NCBI GenBank assembly: GCA_029204225.1
Contig: CM055106.1
Span: forward strand, 23,458,801-23,522,800
Source of the DNA: Diphasiastrum complanatum
Lineage: Eukaryota; Streptophyta; Lycopodiopsida; Lycopodiales; Lycopodiaceae
DNA length: 64,000 nucleotides
Reading direction: 5' to 3'
The notes beneath the pieces were generated by a model, which made no database searches, was not told the DNA's origin, and saw only the letters and a program-made list of their open reading frames with translations. A program made the position numbers and the translations under genes. This document shows positions 50,526-61,999 of this stretch, piece after piece; position 1 is the stretch's first letter, and each line of letters starts with the position of its first letter.

Positions 50526-53500
50526 TTAGTTCCATAGGAGTTTCAACTCCTTTACAATTGATCTAGCATACTTAGATTGACATATGAAGGTAAAATCATT
50601 ACTTCTAGTGACTTCTATTCCAAGTATAACTTTAAGAAGTCCTAGATCTACCATCTTAAATTCACTAGCCAAGGAAACTTTTACATTCTTAATGCCATCT
50701 AGATCATTTCCTGTGAGTATAATGTCATCAACATATAAAACTAAGACAATGATCTTTCCATCATTACATTTGTAGTACAATGATGGTTCATAAGAACTTA
50801 CAACAAATCCAATGGAAATAAAATAGGAATGCAACCTAGAGTACCATGCTCTTGGTGCTTGCTTGAGTCCATAAAGACTCTTCTTCAAGAGACACACCTT
50901 GTCTTCTTCTCCATCTTTGATGAAGCTCTCAGGTTGGCACATGTAGATTTCCTCTTCCAAGAATCCATTCAAGAAAGCATTTGTCACATCAAGTTGGAAG
51001 AGCTCCCATTTGAAAGAAGTTGCAAGACATATGATTAATCTAATGGTCACAAGCTTTGCAACAGGTGCAAAGGTTTCATCATAATCTATGTCTTTGACTT
51101 GCAAAAAACCTTTTGCTACAAGTCTAACTTTGTACTTATGAATGGAACCATCTTGATTATATTTCAATCTATATATCCATTTACAAGTAAGAGGCTTCTT
51201 TCCATGAGGTAAATCAACAAGTTTCCAAGTTTGATTTTCCATTAATGCATCAAACTCTACTTGCATAGCTTTCCTCCAATATTGAGATTTATTTTCTTCC
51301 TCAAAACTAGTTGGTTCTTCAAGCATAGTAGTCAAGAAAGTATAAGAGTTGAGTAGTTGAGAATCTTCCCTTTGCTCCCCTTTGTCACTATAAGTGAGCC
51401 TTGATGGCTCAATCCTTGTCCTTGTTGATCTTCTTGGCACCCTTGGACTTGGAGTAGGTTCCACTTGGTCTTCATCTTCATGAAGCTCCTCCTCGGCCAT
51501 AGCATGATCTTTGACAAGTTGAGTGTTGTTGGAAGTCACCTTTTCTTTGGCTTGGAGAGATTCATCAAAAAGTACATCTCTACTAGCAACAACCTTTATT
51601 GTAATAGGATCATATATCCTATAAGCTTTCTTACTTTCACTATAACCAACAAAGATGCCTTTGAAAGAAGTGGCATATTCCTTTTTTCTTGTTTCTAAAG
51701 GAATATGTACATAACAAGTACATCCAAAAACTTTCAAATCACTAACATTTGGCTTTTTGCCAAACAATACTTCATAAGGTGTAAGTCCTTTAATGGCACT
51801 ATTAGTCATTCTATTACAAAGAAAGTTTGCACATAAAATAGCTTCTCCCCATAATGAAATAGAAACAGACACATCTAATCTCATAGCTTTAGCACACTCA
51901 TATAGTGTCCTATTCTTTCTCTCAGCTATTCCATTTTTTTGTGGAGTATACGTACAAGTAGACTCTCTCTTTATGCCATTAGTTTCACAAAACTCTTTCA
52001 TCCTATTGGAGATGTACTCCCCTCCATTATCACTTCTTAATACTTTCAAGCTTGTATTAAGTTGCTTTTCCACAAGAGTTTTGAACTTTACAAAGGACTC
52101 AAAAACTTCACTTTTCTTAGACAAGAGATAAACCCAAGAGTATCTTGATTTATCATCAATAAAAGTGACATACATAAGAGCTCCACCATTTGATTCATGT
52201 GAAAATGAATGAACATCCAAGTGTATAAGGTCAAGAGGAGAGTTAGATCTTATCAAAGATTTCTTGAAAGGAAGCTTATGAGATTTGGAGAGTCCACACT
52301 TGGATATGGTTTTGGGAATTCCTCTTGCTAGCTCCTTTGTCAGTATGGTCTCCATAGCTTTGTAGTTAGGATGGCCTAACCTTTTGTGCCATAATTCCAC
52401 TTGAGTGAGCTCCTCCCTTGCCATGTTCACACTTCCAACCATCACATTAGCATCCAATTTGAATAACCTCCCTTGCTTGAAACCACTAGCAATACATTTT
52501 TCATCTTTCAAGATAGAACATGCTCCATGCTTGAAATGTACATCTAATCCACTATCCATAAGTTGTCCTACACTCAACAAGTTCTTTGTAATTGAAGGTA
52601 CATAAAGAACATTGTCTAGATCTACTTTTTTAGATGATCCTAGACATAAAGGAATGGATCCAACACCTACAATCTCACATTCTTGATCACTTGCAATGAA
52701 GATAAATCTCTTAGAACTATTGTAAGAAAGTAGATTAGAAAAGTAGTCTTTTTGGTGAGTCATGTGAGAGCTTGCCCCACTATCAATCCACCAAGTGTCT
52801 TGATTAGATGTTTGTGGTGAGGATACCATCAAAGATAGATTGCCTTCTTCCTCCTCCTCAAGCACAAGATTGCATTGATTGTCCTTCTCTTGGGCATTCT
52901 TCTTCTTGTAGCACTCGGATGCAAAATGTCCTTTTTTTCCACAAAAGAAACACTTTAGCTTCTTCTTGTCCTTCTTGCTCTTGCCTTTGGAACTTGATGC
53001 TCCATCTTTGTTCTCCATCTCCATGTCTTGAGTCTTCTTGGATGGAAACTTGTTCTTCTTGCCTTTCAAAGGAAAGTTAGCTTTTTCATCACCATCATTC
53101 AAAGATAAGGAACTCATCCTACTTTTGATATGAAGCATTCTACTCTCCTCACTAACAAGCACACTTTGAAGTTTTTCAATACTAGGAAGTGAATCTTGAA
53201 TAGCAAAGGTTTGAACAAGATTGGAATAATCATCTCCTAATCCATTCAAAATGATTTGAACTAATTCATCATCTTTGATTTTATCATCTATGGAAGACAA
53301 CTCCTTATTCAAAGATTTGATCCTAAAGACATAATTTTGGGCACTTTCACTACTTCCTTTCATGCTTTGAAGGATTTGATTCCTAAGCATGGGTATCCTT
53401 GAAGTGTTCTTGGATCCATAAATGGCTTTTAATGAATCCCATGCCTCTTTGGATGTGGTACAAGATGAGATTTCTTTCAAAAGTTCATTACTTACATTCA

Positions 53501-53705
53501 TTTTTATGCAGTGCAATGCAACTCTACATCTCTTTTTGTACTTAGCCAATTCAACTCCTCCTTGAGGTTCTACTTCCACCTCAAATACTATGTCATAAAG
53601 ATCATGAAGTACAAGCAAAGACTCCATTCGAACTATCCAAGTAGCATAATCAGTGGATGTAAGTCTTTCACTAGCTTCAAGCAAAAAACCACCCATTGAT
53701 GCCAT
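50526..53705 (-). CDS. Copia gag-pol polyprotein, open for 1059 codons, RNase H missing
   Basis: The start is the ATG of MASMGGFLLEASERLTSTDY at 53705. Gag comes first, with a knuckle CFFCGKKGHFASEC about residue 255. The protease has WWIDSGASSHMT. The integrase has LWHKRLGHP, then LDLIHLDVHS, LRSDNGGEYIS and NGIAERKNRT, so all three acidic catalytic residues are present. The reverse transcriptase has CKWIYRLKYNQDGSIHKYK, the LDVTNAFLNGFLEEEIYMCQ block and YVDD. The zinc-binding CxxC before the integrase core reads KCGLSKSHK and seems to have lost its second Cys. A frame break near 50526 ends the protein; the next codons still read YRMLIGSLIYLT, then LTR sequence begins. Confidence 0.88.
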   Translation of the reverse strand: MASMGGFLLEASERLTSTDYATWIVRMESLLVLHDLYDIVFEVEVEPQGGVELAKYKKRCRVALHCIKMNVSNELLKEISSCTTSKEAWDSLKAIYGSKNTSRIPMLRNQILQSMKGSSESAQNYVFRIKSLNKELSSIDDKIKDDELVQIILNGLGDDYSNLVQTFAIQDSLPSIEKLQSVLVSEESRMLHIKSRMSSLSLNDGDEKANFPLKGKKNKFPSKKTQDMEMENKDGASSSKGKSKKDKKKLKCFFCGKKGHFASECYKKKNAQEKDNQCNLVLEEEEEGNLSLMVSSPQTSNQDTWWIDSGASSHMTHQKDYFSNLLSYNSSKRFIFIASDQECEIVGVGSIPLCLGSSKKVDLDNVLYVPSITKNLLSVGQLMDSGLDVHFKHGACSILKDEKCIASGFKQGRLFKLDANVMVGSVNMAREELTQVELWHKRLGHPNYKAMETILTKELARGIPKTISKCGLSKSHKLPFKKSLIRSNSPLDLIHLDVHSFSHESNGGALMYVTFIDDKSRYSWVYLLSKKSEVFESFVKFKTLVEKQLNTSLKVLRSDNGGEYISNRMKEFCETNGIKRESTCTYTPQKNGIAERKNRTLYECAKAMRLDVSVSISLWGEAILCANFLCNRMTNSAIKGLTPYEVLFGKKPNVSDLKVFGCTCYVHIPLETRKKEYATSFKGIFVGYSESKKAYRIYDPITIKVVASRDVLFDESLQAKEKVTSNNTQLVKDHAMAEEELHEDEDQVEPTPSPRVPRRSTRTRIEPSRLTYSDKGEQREDSQLLNSYTFLTTMLEEPTSFEEENKSQYWRKAMQVEFDALMENQTWKLVDLPHGKKPLTCKWIYRLKYNQDGSIHKYKVRLVAKGFLQVKDIDYDETFAPVAKLVTIRLIICLATSFKWELFQLDVTNAFLNGFLEEEIYMCQPESFIKDGEEDKVCLLKKSLYGLKQAPRAWYSRLHSYFISIGFVVSSYEPSLYYKCNDGKIIVLVLYVDDIILTGNDLDGIKNVKVSLASEFKMVDLGLLKVILGIEVTRSNDFTFICQSKYARSIVKELKLLWN

Positions 53706-54252
53706 TTTTGAATGTGAAAAAAACACTAGAAACTCTTATGGTTTCTCTAAGAGATCTGAACCTAAAGCCTTTTAGCAATTTAGAAAGCTTATAGACTCAA
53801 TCCTATCACTCATGAACCAATCTAGAATGATGGAAATTTAGATTCTAGTCTCAAACTTGCAAAATCACTTTAGCAATCTCTCTCTCAACCTCAACATACA
53901 CTCAAAAAATTAGAGAAGATCAATTAGTGCACCTAATTCAAGCTTCAATTTTAATTTTTTGACTGATCTAATCCAAGAACTAATCAAGAGATTAAATTTA
54001 CCATAGAAAATGCTTGATTTTCCACCAAAAATCACTCAAATAGGGTATGTGAGTCAAATTCTACAAATTTTTGAAATTTCTCAGTCAAAACCTGAGATGT
54101 ACGGCCTCACACGTGTGAAAAGGGTTCGTACAGCCCACAACAAGATCTGGACCAAAATTTTTGAGGATAGCTATCAAATCCAACTCGATACACAAAATTT
54201 GACTAGTTTTCAAAAAATTGCTAATTTTGGCATTGATTTGGATTAAAAAAAA

Positions 54253-54390
54253 GACCAAGAGTGGATCCTAATCCGATCCTCAAGAGGGATTGGTTGTCAG
54301 ATTACTTGATCTATCAATCTACTTGAGATTAAAATCAATTTAGATCAATTCTAGACACAAAATTCTAACAAGAACAATCATTAATTGAAG
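54253..54390 (-). repeat. LTR segment, 5' side of the copia element
   Basis: 138 bp partner of 50299-50436. It lies about 550 bases upstream of the gag start codon on the minus strand. Confidence 0.8.
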
Positions 54391-55292
<902 letters not shown>

Positions 55293-55357
55293 CCTCTAAT
55301 TGGCACATGTATACATGTACACGTACATGTACACATATGTGCACTTTATGCAAAAAC

Positions 55358-56963
55358 ACTAACATTGTCGTCTTGATCCTTGGAAACCCATCAATGTCAC
55401 CCCTAGTATAACATCAATTGGGCCTAGCTCCACAATATGGAAACTCGTTTTAAGAGTATAATCCTCCATTTGTAATTTCACCACTGGGGTAACGTTATTA
55501 CAAGGAATGGTTACTCCATTGGCAATCTGGACTCTCATCTTATAACAACGATCCAAAGATGCTAATCCACAGCTTCATAATGACCTACTATTAAAGAAGT
55601 TATGCATACTACCACTATCTATTAAGCAAAATACTTTCCTTCCATTAATTAACGCTTGCACATGGAAGGTTTTGTTAGAATGGGATCCATTGAAAGCATT
55701 TAAAGATATGTTCAATAGTTCAACTTTTTGATCCCTCCTAATGGATCTTTCCTGCTATCAGTGATCTGATTGATGGTTTGGTGATTCCTCATCAGATGAG
55801 GTTTAGGGTTTAGGGTTGATTGCGGCGGCTGATTGTCAATGACATTCTCTAAAAAAGTGCTAGTATCATCTTCGTCATCTTCAACAATCAAGGAAATCCC
55901 TGCAAACTTAGCTTTGTCACACTTATGCCCTGGTTTCCATTTTTGCTTACAAGTAAAACATAAGCCTTGTTGCCGCAATCGATCTATCTCTGCCTTTGAT
56001 ATGACAATTTTCACCTCCGACTTGGCCTCCATGTTGCTGACTTGTTTTTACCAACATTCCTCCTATCAGCTTCTTTAACTGTCGGGTACTGGAGGATCTT
56101 GTTCCTTTCCTTATCATGTCGACGGATCTCAAAATTCCACTCAACTTCCCGTCCATTAACTTCATATCTGGGTGCTCCTGATTTAGTCGACCACTTACCA
56201 TAGCTTGATTGAGATCATTACAAAAACGTGATGCTACATTAGTTCTAATATCCGACTGCAGTCCTTGTATATACCTTCCTAAGTGATCTGCATCAGACAC
56301 TGTGGGTAGTTTAAGAGTTAGACTCCAAAAATCAAAGTTAAACTCTTGTATCAAACTCTTCTGACATATCCTTGTCCATGTTTTAAAGTTGTCGTCATCT
56401 TGGAATGGTCTTCTGAAGGTCTCAATACAAGCATTATTAAATAATGGCCAATTAGTTCGTGCATTACATTCCTCTATTGATAACCTATTCTCCCTCCGCT
56501 TCCACCACTCATAAGTTGTTTCTTCAAAGTGGATCGTAGCGAAAGTGATTTTATCTCGGTCATCTCTATTGAATAGGGTAAAGTAGCGATCTAATTTATC
56601 CAACCACTCCTCAATGTCAAGGGTCTTAAAGTCACCGTTGAATTTTGGAATGGTTATCTTATCCTTGTACTCCCGAGTATCAAAGTGGTTCCGTTGTTCA
56701 TGAAGTCTCATGGACTGTTGCCCTCGTTGTTCGGAGATTTCCCTCTCATTGCCAAGTCTGATCAGATATTCACATGACTCTGTAATACCTGCTTTCCCTT
56801 GTCCATGTCAATTCTCCGGACATCCTGAGAAGGATGTTACATTTTGTGACGGAGATGATAGTCGGAACGATGTAGATGGCTCATTAGATCTCTGATCAGC
56901 TCCCGCTAGTTTGTCTTGAGGTGGGTTATTTTTATCCACTGTTTGTTTTCCTTTACCACCCAT
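55358..56963 (-). pseudogene. Ty3/gypsy gag and protease remnant
   Basis: The probable start MGGKGKQTVDKNNPPQDK lies at 56963, with a stop about 50 codons later. The main gag domain follows (KITIPKFNGDFKTLDIEEWL, FEETTYEWWKRREN), then a frameshift near 56040 leads to the knuckle CFTCKQKWKPGHKC. The protease site reads CLIDSGSMHNFF near 55625, followed by GVTIPCNNV and FHIVELGPIDVILGV. The sequence stops before any reverse transcriptase. Gag order and knuckle spacing are those of gypsy elements. Confidence 0.83.
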
Positions 56964-57339
56964 TCTGAAGTGTTACAGCAGTAATTTGGATAGTCTCGGT
57001 GAATTTGTCTTATCGTTCTGAACACTTTTTGTTTTCACTCCACTAAATTTCGAGCTCAAATAAAAAAGTTATGGGAGTTATAGAATAAGAAGCAAAATCG
57101 AATTTAACTACTTAGAATAAAGGGTTGTAAATTCTTTTAACAAACTGGATTTTATAAAGTTTGAAATCCATGAAATGTTTTTTTGCTCGGGAGAAATTGT
57201 AGGAACCGTAGGGGACTAAGAAGTTTTATGGTAAATTTTTTTAACGGCTGTCTATATGGTGCATTTGGGTGCTCGTGAAAGATTGTGGGCAACCGTAAAA
57301 AATATATATATTTTTCAAGAAAACTGAAATTTTTTTTCT
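56964..57339. other. Upstream part of the gypsy remnant, non-coding
   Basis: It may hold the leader or LTR of the gypsy element on the minus strand, but no primer site or LTR end could be confirmed. Confidence 0.3.
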
Positions 57340-57469
57340 CAGGCAGGGAATAGGTAGAGAGAGAAATAAGTCGACCGAAGGAGAGAGGGGTAGAGAGAGA
57401 GAGAGAGAGAGAGAGATGGGAGGTAATCGATGCAATGTAGAGAGAAAGAGGAGGTAACCGACGCAATGT

Positions 57470-57512
<43 letters not shown>

Positions 57513-57540
57513 ACCGATGTAGAGAGAGAGAGGTAATGAA
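57340..57540. repeat. GA-rich tract with an interspersed 30 bp motif
   Basis: GA runs alternate with three versions of GGTAACCGATGCAATGTAGA. The motif and the GA runs together form an irregular tandem array. Confidence 0.85.
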
Positions 57541-57702
57541 AATGTAATCTCAACCGAAGGAGGCGCCAGTTGCAATCTCAGATATTTTCAGAGCTTTTGC
57601 GAAGCCAAGGGCGCTCGATCAATCAATTATCAGAGGATCGTTGCACCTCAGTGCTAATCTTTGCAGATTATTTAACGTGAACTGGGAAAAGCATATTCAG
57701 TT

Positions 57703-57860
57703 GTGAGTGAGGAGTACAGTAGCCGGTGCACTGCTGCTTATGAGATAATTGAATTGTTTTGTGAGCTTATTGTGGTTCGTCTGCCGATTATTGAATCACA
57801 AAGACAATGTTCTTTGGATTGGAAGGAAGCGATGGCCAGTTTGATTTTGCTGCACCAAGG
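57703..57860 (+). pseudogene. IST1-like gene fragment
   Basis: AAYEIIELFCELIVVRLPII then ESQRQCSLDWKEAMASLILL is the conserved helix pair of IST1-family proteins, regulators of Vps4 in the endosomal ESCRT pathway. About 50 codons remain. The family usually has CPLDLKEAI at the end; here it is CSLDWKEAM. The match stops abruptly at 57860, where unrelated gene sequence takes over. Confidence 0.72.
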
Positions 57861-57861
57861 T

Positions 57862-58032
57862 GTACAGATCTACCAGGATACTAGAAATAACAGTGGCGTG
57901 TGCAAGCTGTATCTGTTGCTCTAGACAGATTTGAGAGTCGTGAGCCTCTTCCTGCTCCTAATTGGCGGAAATTGCGGAACGATGAGCTCTCACAAGTTGC
58001 TGGAATTCAAGATGGTTGTGTATTTGTGCATG
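57862..58032 (+). pseudogene. MYG1: MYG1 exonuclease gene fragment
   Basis: IYQDTRN, then after a one-base frame change QWRVQAVSVALDRFESREPL and LRNDELSQVAGIQDGCVFVH, match the C-terminal region of MYG1 (UPF0160), a conserved DHH-type nuclease. About 55 codons remain. The expected continuation after CVFVH is absent. It abuts the IST1-like fragment on the same strand. Confidence 0.75.
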
Positions 58033-58380
58033 AATCCTGCTGCTGGTGCTCAAGGATGATCACCAATTACTGCTTCACAAGAATGGAAATCAGAATTGTA
58101 GTTGAGTCACCATCGTGCAAAGGCTGTTTATGTTCATTTCGACGTCTCATTTCTGCTGCTTCTAAAAGGCATGAAGATAATGGAGATTTGTGCAGGAGTA
58201 CATCCACCCATTTGTGGTGCAATTCAAGAGGAAATCAGTTTCAATTTGTTATCCAACAAGGGCTGTGCAGCCGGGTTTAATTTTCCAGGTCTTTGTGCCT
58301 GATCTAACCATTTCTTCTGAAGGCGGTGGCTCCAGATCACGTGGTTGGGCGAATACCAAGCGTATCAACGATGATGATTG
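58033..58380 (+). other. Possible further captured gene sequence
   Basis: Open in more than one frame and less AT-rich than its surroundings, with phrases such as AKAVYVHFDVSFLLLLKGMK and QPGLIFQVFVPDLTISSEGG. I do not recognise a parent gene. Confidence 0.3.
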
Positions 58381-59255
58381 AAATTACTGTTCGTGGAGAA
58401 GGGAGGGATTTAGAATGTAGAGAGAGAGCGGGGGTAGCGTGGAAATTTGAGTAGGTTTAGCTTTAGGGTTAGGGCTGTAGGTAGTTAGGGTTAGGTTTTT
58501 TTTCTTTAAAATTTGAACCTGCAAAACTTCAAAATGAAAAATGTGAAAAAATTTACAACAGAGACAAAGCTTCAAAATTGAAAGATTGAAGTGCTTCTCT
58601 CTCACTTGAAAAAAATCCACAATTTTTTTTCAAAATTTTGGCAATTTTGACCCATCTTCACTAATTTTGGCAATTCTGACCCATCTCCACTAATTTGATC
58701 ATAACTTTCTCAATATTGATCCAAATCAAACAAACTCAGTACCTTAAGCTAATAAAAAGCTCTATCAGCCTTTAGTATCAGATCAATGATTGAACATGAT
58801 TGGTTAGGTCAAATTAACAACAGAACAAGACTTGTCATAACTTTTTGGATACTAATCCAAATGACCTGCCATATAAATCAAATCAAAGCTAAAACAATGC
58901 TCTAAAATCCCATGGAAAGAAACTTGAAATAAAAACTCAAATCAGATCTGAAAAATTCAAACAAAGTGAAAGAAAAATTCTAGTCACCTATTTTGACAGC
59001 TTTTGGAAAAAGTGCAATAACTTTTGTATCTCGTATCCAAATGCCTTGAAAATTGGTGCAAATTAAAGCTAAAACAAAGCTCTACAAAGCTACTGAATCA
59101 AATCAATAATAAAATATGAAATTAAATGCTAAAAATTCGTCTGAACAGAACTGAAAAATTCAAAGTTAAAAATTAGCAAAAAGAAAGCTACAAAAACAAT
59201 AAGCTCATAAAATCTAATGGAATTCTCATAGAATCATCATGAATCATGGATCTAT
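58381..59255 (-). other. Non-coding internal part of an LTR element
   Basis: It lies just downstream, on the minus strand, of an LTR and primer site. It contains loosely repeated phrases: ATAACTTT with ATCCAAAT occurs at least three times (about 58690, 58840 and 59010), each followed by AAAGCTAAAAC or AAGCTAATAAA within about 70 bases. No gag or pol is seen, so the element is non-autonomous or has lost its coding part. Confidence 0.45.
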
Positions 59256-59267
59256 GCTTTGATACCA
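59256..59267 (-). promoter_or_regulatory. Retrotransposon primer-binding site, minus strand
   Basis: TGGTATCAAAGC on the minus strand differs at one base from the complement of initiator tRNA-Met. It lies five bases after the LTR end. Confidence 0.7.
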
Positions 59268-59272
59268 AGAAA

Positions 59273-59805
59273 TGTCATGTGCCAAATCCCAAACTAATAG
59301 CAATTACAATGGAAGTAAAGCTAGAAGCAAGAAGAGAACAAGACATTCATGATAGCATATCAATAGAAAGCTAGAAACAATGAAATCACAATGGAATTGC
59401 ATTAGCAATGAAAGGAGTACAATCAATGGAAATGGAGCATTGATCATGTGGATAGGGCACATGAGACCTAGCAATGGAGATCCCTATGACTCACATTCAC
59501 AAGGAAGCTAGAAGCTCTCACTTGCAAATGAGCCAAAATATTCACAAAATGATGTCTCTTGCCTAGTTATAGACAATGCTCTTACTTAAGTAAACATAAC
59601 TATCTTGAAGGATAGTTAACCCTTGTTAAGCATTATTTAGCCTACATTGGGCCCTTAGTGGCCTATTATCCTTGTTAATTACTTTGAAGGGCCTAAAGAG
59701 GGAACCGCCCTGTTCTTGAGGCTAATAGTTCCTTTTGGGCCTACAAAGCTTACAATGGATATTCTGATGCATTGATAAGCATGGATGTACTAATCGTACA
59801 TGACA
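59273..59805 (-). mobile_element. LTR, 533 bp, with a terminal inverted 8-mer
   Basis: The two ends TGTCATGT and ACATGACA are exact reverse complements, giving the TG...CA ends of an LTR. The primer site beside it on the low-coordinate side shows that this is the 5' LTR of a minus-strand element. No second copy was seen in the window. Confidence 0.7.
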
Positions 59806-61091
59806 TTTGTGCTCCTTGCAACATTACTAGTGTTTGCTCAAATATTGAAGAGGTTTTCAAACATACTATGAAATTGCAGAACTACAACGAATTTCAATGT
59901 GCCTCTTTGATGATTTCTATTTATATTACTCGTGTGGCTGAAACAATTTCTTTCCAAATTCCATATCTGACACCAGATTCTTTGCATGTGTGATTGGATA
60001 AGAATCTTCTTGCTTTAGCACCTCCAATTGATGGCTTATTATGTTTACAGATTCTACACTCTAGAATCTGTTTACTGTCCTTCTTTTGCTTGCTTCTTCT
60101 TCTGCCTATCAGCAGAGACGGTGTGCTCTTGCTTACAGCTATTCTTTCTTGTTTAAAGCCAAAAATCAGGCAGAAGGGATAAATTATCTTTGTAGTATTA
60201 ATGCCCTGCCTGTCAGAGGACAACTCAAGTCTGTCTTTCTTGAATCGTATCACATGCAATCAATCCATCATGTAACCAAAACGTTCAACCAAATGATCAG
60301 CATGCGGTCCAGGTGAACAAAAGAAACAAGAACTAATCTACAACATTTTGGAAGTCCAAGAATAAAAAAGCCAACCAGTCTTTTGATTCTTGGACATCCC
60401 AAGAACATCAAGAACTAGAATGTTGGAGGATATGCAAGATTTATAACACATTTCTAGCCTATTTAGTTTACTTGAATGCTGATTCCTACATTAATCCACA
60501 AACAAGAAATGAAAATTAATCCACTCTAAGTCCACAACCACACACAATATGAATGGAAAGGCATGATCATAGGGGCATCACTCAAGAAAACCATCATGAT
60601 CAAGGAGCTTAGTGTAGCATCAAACTCATGGAAAACCTTCTTATTAAGCATGGAGTAGATACAATGCAACAAGCTCCTCTTCACAAAGAGAGAGTTTCTT
60701 AAACAAGCAAGAGAGCTTCTTAGGTGACATCCTAGTGGAATTTCCACATTCCACAAATTACAAGTGGAATAATGCTCTCCACTAGAGATCACTATCAAAA
60801 GGTGGCTCACTCTACTTTATTTAAGAGGGGTCTACTTGTATTTATTACATTTGCCTAGAAATACTAGTTCCTACATGGTCATTCCATCTTCCGGGATTCA
60901 CCATGAGGCTTACACAGTTCTGGCTTGTTATATATACTAGTTTTCCTCGGCTCTCATACTCGGCTTTCAGTCGTCGTTCGTCTCATCTTCTCAGAGACCT
61001 CCTTGGTCTAAGGTGAGAGGTGCTCTTGTTGGGTAGCTCTGGCCGAGTATCTTGGGGATTCTTCAGAATCAGCCAACATATTAGGAACATT

Positions 61092-61093
<2 letters not shown>
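59806..61093. other. No gene recognised
   Basis: Only short open frames, none family-like. Composition is mixed and no clear repeat boundary is visible. Confidence 0.35.

Positions 61094-61122
<29 letters not shown>
61094..61122. repeat. Poly(T) run (poly(A) on the minus strand)
   Basis: About 29 T residues. On the minus strand it follows an open stretch containing SESVAKAAIKRFEEVLSKAG and KENVTIEKSDRLSE (61130-61240), so it could be the tail of a retrocopied fragment. The parent gene is not recognised. Confidence 0.6.
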
Positions 61123-61339
61123 CAGAGAGTCTATCACTTTTTTCAATGGTGACATTCTCTTTATGTAGTCCTGCCTTTGAAAGAACTTCTTCGAACCTCT
61201 TAATAGCTGCTTTAGCCACAGACTCCGATTTTGTATTCCATGCAAGGAGAATATGCAGATAAATACATTTTTCAATAATACGAACCTTAACATGCAATGT
61301 GCATATGTGAATATGTTGTAGGAATAATAATAATAATTT

Positions 61340-61990
61340 TTTCACAGAGAACACGATGCAAGTTCGAATAAATCAAACTAATATCAGTGTCTTCAATCGT
61401 GATTTTATCTGATCTATGTACTAATTGAACAATATTTATTCTGATTGAATATGCATGCGAAAATTATATGCGGAAGTAAGATACTATATGCAGAAGTATG
61501 AGACAACTTAAGACAATTTAGACAATAAGAAACTATTGATCAAAAATGAATTTTTATAGCTCTGAATCTGATTCATCAATATACATCTCTTGTTGTCTTA
61601 TCTCGTTGTTGTGTCTCTGATTGAGTTAGTTTCAACGAGTAGTGCATATGTATTTATATTGCTACATGACAGGTCTTTTGGCCTTTTATTTATTGTAACA
61701 ATAGAAATCTAACCTTTTATGACGGTTGCTATTCAAATAGACGCTATGTTTCCAGGCTCGAATAAATACTATTCGCGAATATTTCATGACAGTTTGTCTC
61801 TTCGTCTCAACTTAGTGTTTCGTGAATTGTTCACAACACTTGTCTCTTTGCGACATTTTCGTCTTTCGCGAATTGTTCGCGACAAATGACAATTCTTGAG
61901 CTTGAAGGAAGCTAGCATATTTCGCGAACTGTTCGAGATAGTTTCGTGACATCTGAGGCTTGAACTAGACATTGTTTCGCAAATCTTTCG
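61340..61990 (-). mobile_element. LTR-like block with recurrent TTCGCGAA-type palindromes
   Basis: Near 61775, 61823, 61868, 61922 and 61977 there are versions of TTTCGCGAATTGTTCGCGA at about 50 bp intervals. The rest is AT-rich with LTR-like composition. Similar palindromes follow the copia pol at 5.16-5.27 kb, so both may belong to one LTR family. Ends were not defined. Confidence 0.35.
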
Positions 61991-61999
61991 AGTTGGTCA

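Larger units (their letters stand above)
50299..54390 (-). mobile_element. Ty1/copia retrotransposon, internally truncated, relatively young
   Basis: A long gag-pol frame is bracketed by two same-direction 138 bp repeats (50299-50436 and 54253-54390) that I read as parts of the two LTRs. They differ at six positions by my count. RNase H, the polypurine tract and the start of the 3' LTR are missing, so this copy is defective. The full LTR limits are not resolved; the 5' LTR probably extends beyond 54390. Confidence 0.82.

Noticed and set aside
58460-58496. Telomere-like TTTAGGG/TTAGGG words
   Set aside because: Only a few imperfect units; not an interstitial telomere array. The similar pair at 55801-55816 lies in gypsy gag-derived sequence.
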